From Phormidesmis sp963789215 (GTDB lineage: Bacteria; Cyanobacteriota; Cyanobacteriia; Phormidesmidales; Phormidesmidaceae): a DNA stretch of 64,000 bases. A program made the translations under genes and the position numbers. The stretch covers positions 1 through 64,000 of the forward strand of contig CAWBJY010000012.1 in assembly GCA_963789215.1 (NCBI GenBank). The letters are read 5' to 3'. Positions 59,611-64,000 of the stretch are shown piece after piece (the first letter of the stretch is position 1; every line of letters begins with the position of its first letter). Under the pieces are notes generated by a model. It saw only the letters and a program-made list of their open reading frames with translations. It was not told the DNA's origin and ran no database searches.

Positions 59611-60852
59611 TTATCCCAACACTACCGGTAGGCTCTCATAGGTATGCCAGCCTGGTCTTAGCTGCAATTTTAGCTCTGATGGATTCACTGCTAAGCGTAG
59701 ATTAGGATTTCGTTCCAGTAGATTAGTCAGTGCGATCTTCGTTTCCATGCGAGCGAGCGGAGCGCCCAAACAGGAATGAATACCACTGCCAAGGGCAAGA
59801 TGTTTGTTAGGAGAGCGTTCAATATCAAACACTTCTGGATTTTTAAAGACAGCCGGGTCGTAGTTAGCCGCACCCAAAAAAGGCATCACCGCAGCGCCTT
59901 TAGGAATGGTTACGCCATGAAGCGTCACCTCTTCAAGAGCGTAGCCAGGCTTCGTCGCATGCACTGGGCCGATGTAGCGAAAAATCTCTTCAACCGCAGA
60001 GTCCATTAAGTCTGGCCTGGCCCTCAGTTTCTCTAGCTGCTCGGGATACTGCAACAGTACTCGCACGCCATTGGTAATCAGATTCACCGTTGTTTCATAT
60101 CCAGCAATCATTAGCAAAAAGACCATAGCGACTAGCTCGTCCTCGCTCAGCTTTTCGCCCTCATCTTCGGCCTGAATTAGCTTTGTAAGAATATCGTCCT
60201 GAGGATTGGCGCGCTTGCGCTTAGCCAGCTTGCGAATGAAACTGCCCAAACGAGGCATGCCCCAAAGAAGGCTGCGAATCAATGTCCACTTTGAAAAATT
60301 GCCGCTTAAGACGTCGATACCCTGTTTGAATCTGTCCATGTCCGCGTCATCTACGCCAACCATTTCCTGAATGACCGTAACTGGAATGGGCAGAGCATAA
60401 ACCTCTTTGAGATCTACCGCTCCTTCTGTCTTACTTTGAGCTTCAGCGCGCGCTAGCAAGTCGTTGGTCAGCGTTTCTATGCGGGCTGACATTTTTCCGA
60501 GAGACTGCCGGTTAAACGCTTGATGTACCAGATTGCGCAGGCGACGGTGATCGGGTTCGTCTTGGGTGATCATATTTTGCTCCATTAGTCTTGCCGACTT
60601 GGGCAGCGGAATAGGCAGCTTGCTACCTCCTCTGGCTGTTCGGCGATCGCGAACGAAGCGCGGATCTTTTAGGATGCTGACGCAGTCATCATAGCGAGAG
60701 ACAACGTAGGTATCTATAATGCTGACCTTACCCTGAAAAACAGGTGACTCTTCGCGCAGCCATTTGTAGTAGACATATTTGTTATCAACAAACGATTTTG
60801 AATTTAGATCGGGCGGAAGCTGTAATTTTTGAGCAGTTTGCGTGGCAACCAT
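59611..60852 (-). CDS. Cytochrome P450
   Basis: A 413-residue bacterial-type soluble P450. The oxygen-binding I-helix reads LLMIAGYETTVNLI, the ExxR motif is EEIFRYIGPVHATKPGY, and the heme-thiolate loop is LALGSGIHSCLGAPLARMET with the cysteine ligand; the first position of the usual FGxGxHxCxG is changed to Leu. No membrane anchor. Redox partners are not encoded nearby. Given the cyclooxygenase-like gene 5 kb away, an oxidised lipid or terpenoid substrate is a guess only. Confidence 0.95.
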   Translation of the reverse strand: MVATQTAQKLQLPPDLNSKSFVDNKYVYYKWLREESPVFQGKVSIIDTYVVSRYDDCVSILKDPRFVRDRRTARGGSKLPIPLPKSARLMEQNMITQDEPDHRRLRNLVHQAFNRQSLGKMSARIETLTNDLLARAEAQSKTEGAVDLKEVYALPIPVTVIQEMVGVDDADMDRFKQGIDVLSGNFSKWTLIRSLLWGMPRLGSFIRKLAKRKRANPQDDILTKLIQAEDEGEKLSEDELVAMVFLLMIAGYETTVNLITNGVRVLLQYPEQLEKLRARPDLMDSAVEEIFRYIGPVHATKPGYALEEVTLHGVTIPKGAAVMPFLGAANYDPAVFKNPEVFDIERSPNKHLALGSGIHSCLGAPLARMETKIALTNLLERNPNLRLAVNPSELKLQLRPGWHTYESLPVVLG

Positions 60853-61071
60853 TGATTGAGATCTTCCTTATTATTAGCAAGCTCTTTTGAGATTAAATCA
60901 GAAAGTGCTTACGAATTGTAAAGTGTCTGTGTGATTGTCATTACGCATGTAACGAAAACGAGCTATTAAAAGTGAGAGAATTATGAAAGACCTTTAGCGA
61001 TCGCTCAATGTTGTCGATAGCAATCTCAAATCTCTTTTGAGACTTAAAGGGTGTTAGCATTAAGAGTAATG

Positions 61072-61216
61072 AAGGGGAGTAGCTTAAGACTTTTTTCTAA
61101 AGAGTCCCTTGTCTGAGTCAACATACTGGCGATAAGCCTGGTTCAGACGGTAAGTTAGCAGCATTTGATAGAAATTTTCTAGAAGATGTTGCCGCTTGCA
61201 AGCAAGACCTTCACTC
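61072..61216 (+). ncRNA. yybP-ykoY (manganese) riboswitch
   Basis: Three conserved blocks of the yybP-ykoY aptamer occur in order: AAGGGGAGTAGC (61072-61083), GTCAACATACTGG (61117-61129) and GCAAGACCTTCACTC (61202-61216), with hairpins between them. It is followed by a GTGAAG that can pair with the CTTCAC of the last block, likely part of the expression platform. It lies about 85 bases before the GDT1-type gene, the kind of gene this RNA is known to control; it senses Mn(II). Confidence 0.88.
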
Positions 61217-61300
61217 AACTCACGGTTAAAGTGGGTAGGGTGAAGTGTCTTTAAAAGTCATGCGCCCTGCCTGCTCAACCGATACTTACCGGAGCAGTGC

Positions 61301-61915
61301 ATGAGCTTTTTAACAGGTTTTACAGCCGGACTTTTACTAATTACGCTTTCAGAAATTGGGGATAAGTCTTTTTTTATCGCAGCTATTTTGGCAATGCGAC
61401 ACCCTCGGCGCTGGGTGTTTGCAGGTGCGATCGCGGCGCTTTTTGTCATGACGATCCTGTCGGTACTGATTGGTCAGGCCGTCGCGATGTTTCCTCAGCA
61501 GTACGTGAAGGGGGTGGCCGCTGCGCTATTTATTGGCTGTGGGCTAAAGCTGCTATACGATGCGCTAAGAATGCAGGATAGCAAAGGCTTGGCCCACGAG
61601 CAGGCAGATGCTTGTAAGGCGGTTGAACAAGAAGAAAAAAACGTTGTTTGGTCAGCTAAATCCGTTCTGGTAAAGGCTTTTGCGCTAACTTTTATCAGTG
61701 AGTGGGGCGATCGCACCCAGGTCGCTACCATCACGTTAGCCGCTGCCCATCCACCGTTAGGCGTCATCACTGGGGTTATGCTAGGCCATGCGATTTGCTC
61801 CGCGATCGCGGTGATCTGCGGCAGGCTCATAGTCGGGCACATTTCGGAACGGCTGCTGGTGGGTACGAGCGGCGCTCTGTTTATCGTTTTTGGAGTGGCA
61901 ACTGTATTGCAGTAA
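61301..61915 (+). CDS. GDT1/TMEM165 (UPF0016) family Mn exporter
   Basis: A 204-residue, six-helix membrane protein. The paired signatures ISEIGDKSFFIAAILA-like and FISEWGDRTQVATITLAAAH (E-x-G-D-K/R-S/T, near residues 18 and 130) define the family; each half has three helices. The cyanobacterial member Mnx exports Mn(II) from the cytoplasm to the lumen or outside. The yybP-ykoY element upstream predicts activation at high Mn(II). The start ATG at 61301 (MSFLTGFTAGLLLITLSEIG) fits the family's short N-terminus. Confidence 0.92.
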   Translation: MSFLTGFTAGLLLITLSEIGDKSFFIAAILAMRHPRRWVFAGAIAALFVMTILSVLIGQAVAMFPQQYVKGVAAALFIGCGLKLLYDALRMQDSKGLAHEQADACKAVEQEEKNVVWSAKSVLVKAFALTFISEWGDRTQVATITLAAAHPPLGVITGVMLGHAICSAIAVICGRLIVGHISERLLVGTSGALFIVFGVATVLQ

Positions 61916-62108
61916 ACCCGACGCACCCCGTATCAACTCTGGCTACTCCCTATTCTGCACAGGCTTACAGCTATCTCGACATATTCCTTGGAGCTGAGCA
62001 TAGTTTCAGGGAATATATCCGTTGCTTTCTGCTATCGATTCTCGCCTAGGCTCACAAAGTCCTCATAATTTTATTCTTGAATATATTCGTAGATCTATTC
62101 TTTTATAG

Positions 62109-63140
62109 ATGGAGAATAAAAGCATGAATGAGATAAAACATTTCTTGCAAACTATATCGGAGACGATGCGTTATGGGCCGCTATATGCGATCGCAAACAA
62201 TAGAATTCACTCTGTAGAACCTCTAGAGCCGTTAGAGAACTGGCACTTTTGGACTCAGACAAAATCAGACTGGTTAGTGTCTCTCATGCGAGCTTATCCG
62301 CCTAAGTTCATGCGAAAGGCGACTCTAGACAAAATGATAGCGCCAGATCATGCCAGTGGAATCCAAGCTCATTATGATGTGTCTAACGACTTCTATGCGC
62401 TGTTTCTAGATACTCAATACAGATTCTATACCTGCGCAGAATTTGAGAACGATGGTGAAACATTAGAAGCCGCTCAAACGCATAAAGCAGCGTATCTGAG
62501 ATCGCTCTTGCAGCTAACCGGAAAAGAGAAGATTCTAGATTTGGGCTGCGGCTGGGGATCGATGATGAGATATCTTCAAGACCAGGGACATCAGGGTGAA
62601 CTCTCTGGGTTTACGCTATCGAAAGAACAGCTTGCTTACGACCAGCAGCAGCTAAGCCTCGATGTTTCACTGACTGATTTTATTACGACACCCTTCAAAG
62701 CTTCCTGTTACGATCGCATTTTCTCAATTGGCTCTTTAGAGCATGTTCGCCCGGCAGAGCTAAAGCAGCTTTACCAGAAAATATATGACGCGCTAGCGGC
62801 AGGGGGCTTAGCTGTTCACCAGTTCTTTTCTTTAGAGCGAGAAGCTGTTCCTGCCTCAATGTTACTATTGCAGCTATTTTTTCCAGGTTCTTTGCTCTCA
62901 CTGCACCGCGAGCATACTAAGGCCGCTCAAAGCGCTGGCTTTAGCATTGCGCATGACTCGGTTCACGACTATAAGCCAACGATAAAAGCCTGGTATGACC
63001 GGCTCGTTAAAAATCAAAAAACGGCGCTAGAGATGGTGGGATTGGAAACCTTCAATCGCTACATGACGTTTTTCCCAGTTGCCTGGTTGTTCTTTCAGCA
63101 GCAGGAAGCGGCGCTGCATCGGATAGTGATGGAAAAGTAA
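62109..63140 (+). CDS. Cyclopropane-fatty-acid synthase-like SAM methyltransferase
   Basis: A 343-residue methyltransferase. Residues 80-110 carry the CFA-type segment GIQAHYDVSNDFYALFLDT and RFYTCAEFE. The SAM-binding motif is ILDLGCGWGSMMRYL (about 140-155), followed by GFTLSKEQLAYDQQ and FSIGSLEHV, the CFA/mycolic-acid group pattern. The distal part is shorter than in E. coli Cfa, and the substrate may be a fatty acyl chain or another membrane lipid. It is cytoplasmic, on the inner leaflet. It is convergent with the desaturase-like gene. Confidence 0.85.
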   Translation: MENKSMNEIKHFLQTISETMRYGPLYAIANNRIHSVEPLEPLENWHFWTQTKSDWLVSLMRAYPPKFMRKATLDKMIAPDHASGIQAHYDVSNDFYALFLDTQYRFYTCAEFENDGETLEAAQTHKAAYLRSLLQLTGKEKILDLGCGWGSMMRYLQDQGHQGELSGFTLSKEQLAYDQQQLSLDVSLTDFITTPFKASCYDRIFSIGSLEHVRPAELKQLYQKIYDALAAGGLAVHQFFSLEREAVPASMLLLQLFFPGSLLSLHREHTKAAQSAGFSIAHDSVHDYKPTIKAWYDRLVKNQKTALEMVGLETFNRYMTFFPVAWLFFQQQEAALHRIVMEK

Positions 63141-63177
63141 TAGTGATGAAAAAAGTGATGGAAAAACGGTGGTTCAA

Positions 63178-64000
63178 TCAAACGGGTTCAATTAAACGAT
63201 AGCGCTGCGTTCCCAGACGAAAGCTGCTAGCAATATAGCCTGGCTCCAAAATCATGGGCGGCAGATGATGACGTTCCAACACCGCCTGAATTCTCTGAAA
63301 AGCCTCTGGTAGATGAGTGCTCACCATTCCAGGAAAGGCGTGATGAACCGAGTGGTAGGGCAGTCCGCCCATTAGCCAGTTGACCCAGGCGGGCGATCGC
63401 ACATTTCGACAAGCATAGAGCTGTCTCAGCGTATAGCAACTGGTAGGCTGCCAAAGTGCCTCTAGCTCTGAGGCTACAGGCTCTAGCCCATAATGTTCTA
63501 TATGGTCTCTTGCCTGCATAATGATGCCAACGCCGCGCTCCAATATCACCATAAATAGGAGATATCGCCACAGGTTGATTGAGTTCAGATAAAGCAAACT
63601 CACGATTGTAGTCTGCACGCTAACCATGCCAACAGCATCAATCACCATCTGCTGGCGTAGTCCTGCCACAGTATTCTTTAGCCTGAATCCTTGTAAGGCA
63701 ATTTTGACGATTATTCCTATGCTCCCAAACACAAAAACATCAATCATCCATTGATGGCGCACATACCAGCGCTGCCAGCTAGACGACCTCTGATAGTCTG
63801 CAACTGTCCGCTGAACTCTCTCCGGGTCGTGTAGGTCAATGCCATTTTGAGCGTGATGCAGTCGATGTAGGCAGCTATAGGTACTGACCGGAATGAGCAG
63901 CGGCCAGGCGCTGAGGCGAGGCATGAGCTTGTCGAACCAGCGCCAGCCCGTCAGGGTGCGATGAATGGCATCGTGATTGCAAACAATCCAAAATGTATAG
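63178..64000 (-). CDS. Membrane fatty acid desaturase-like protein, 5' end outside window
   Basis: The leftward frame is open from the window edge to a stop at 63178. All three histidine boxes of membrane di-iron desaturases are present: NHDAIHRTL near the edge (about 63968-63940), HRLHH (about 63860) and HSVHHAFPG (about 63340). Hydrophobic spans lie between them. The substrate (fatty acid, or a carotenoid as in CrtR/CrtW-type enzymes) is not fixed by the visible part. The ATG at 63924 is internal. Confidence 0.85.
   Translation of the reverse strand, partial: YTFWIVCNHDAIHRTLTGWRWFDKLMPRLSAWPLLIPVSTYSCLHRLHHAQNGIDLHDPERVQRTVADYQRSSSWQRWYVRHQWMIDVFVFGSIGIIVKIALQGFRLKNTVAGLRQQMVIDAVGMVSVQTTIVSLLYLNSINLWRYLLFMVILERGVGIIMQARDHIEHYGLEPVASELEALWQPTSCYTLRQLYACRNVRSPAWVNWLMGGLPYHSVHHAFPGMVSTHLPEAFQRIQAVLERHHLPPMILEPGYIASSFRLGTQRYRLIEPV

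Noticed and set aside
1..64000. tRNA, rRNA or CRISPR
   Set aside because: No T-loop-like sequence with an acceptor stem, no rRNA-like conserved stretch and no regular spacer array was seen by eye; a covariance scan would be decisive.

Overview
The window is a stretch of a cyanobacterial chromosome. The evidence is the dense scatter of the octamer GCGATCGC (HIP1), cyanobacterial families (ArsJ, GDT1/Mnx-type exporter, Ca-binding-repeat phosphatases, desaturase-like lipid enzymes), a roughly balanced base composition and frequent TTG/GTG starts. The genus cannot be named from sequence alone. No rRNA, tRNA or CRISPR array was found. It is an accessory-rich region with many decayed insertion sequences, small inverted-repeat elements and several frameshifted or deleted genes; some frameshifts may be sequencing errors.

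Layout. 1-8.1 kb (minus strand): a peptide/nickel-type ABC importer whose substrate-binding and two permease genes occur twice, as a 3.6-kb tandem duplication (offset 3599 bp, at least 11 single-base differences). The inner end of the downstream copy is decayed and joined through about 155 bp of extremely AT-rich sequence. Upstream lies a CsoR/RcnR/InrS-type metal sensor (8256-8630). The same 20-bp G-tract motif lies before both the sensor and the importer, so the importer is probably metal-controlled. 8.7-9.7 kb: IS remnants. 9.8-16.4 kb: purine catabolism (adenine deaminase, divergent from a two-gene xanthine dehydrogenase with XdhC and a MobA-like cofactor nucleotidyltransferase). 16.7-19.6 kb: arsenate resistance (arsR, GAPDH-like, arsJ).

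20.5-39.1 kb is the most coherent block: four very large proteins with features of secreted phosphorus-scavenging enzymes (ExeM-type nuclease; a propeller/5'-nucleotidase; a glycerophosphodiester phosphodiesterase set inside a phytase-like propeller; an alkaline phosphatase), plus the phosphate-binding protein PstS and two TonB-like proteins. Five of these genes are preceded by tandem 8-bp repeats spaced every 11 bp, which is the layout of cyanobacterial Pho boxes. The block therefore looks like a phosphate-starvation island. Fragments of a second phytase-like gene occur at 45-46.4 kb.

40-48 kb holds lipoproteins, unknowns, serine dehydratase, a sterol-desaturase-like protein and a glycosyltransferase. 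48-51.8 kb is a kinase gene followed by a YnjBCD-like ABC transporter wrecked by two internal deletions. 51.9-64 kb is rich in lipid and redox enzymes: radical SAM, VOC protein, cyclooxygenase-like heme dioxygenase, prostaglandin-reductase-like MDR enzyme, dienelactone hydrolase, NmrA-type reductase, cytochrome P450, cyclopropane synthase-like methyltransferase and a desaturase running off the window end. A manganese (yybP-ykoY) riboswitch precedes the GDT1-type exporter at 61.3 kb.
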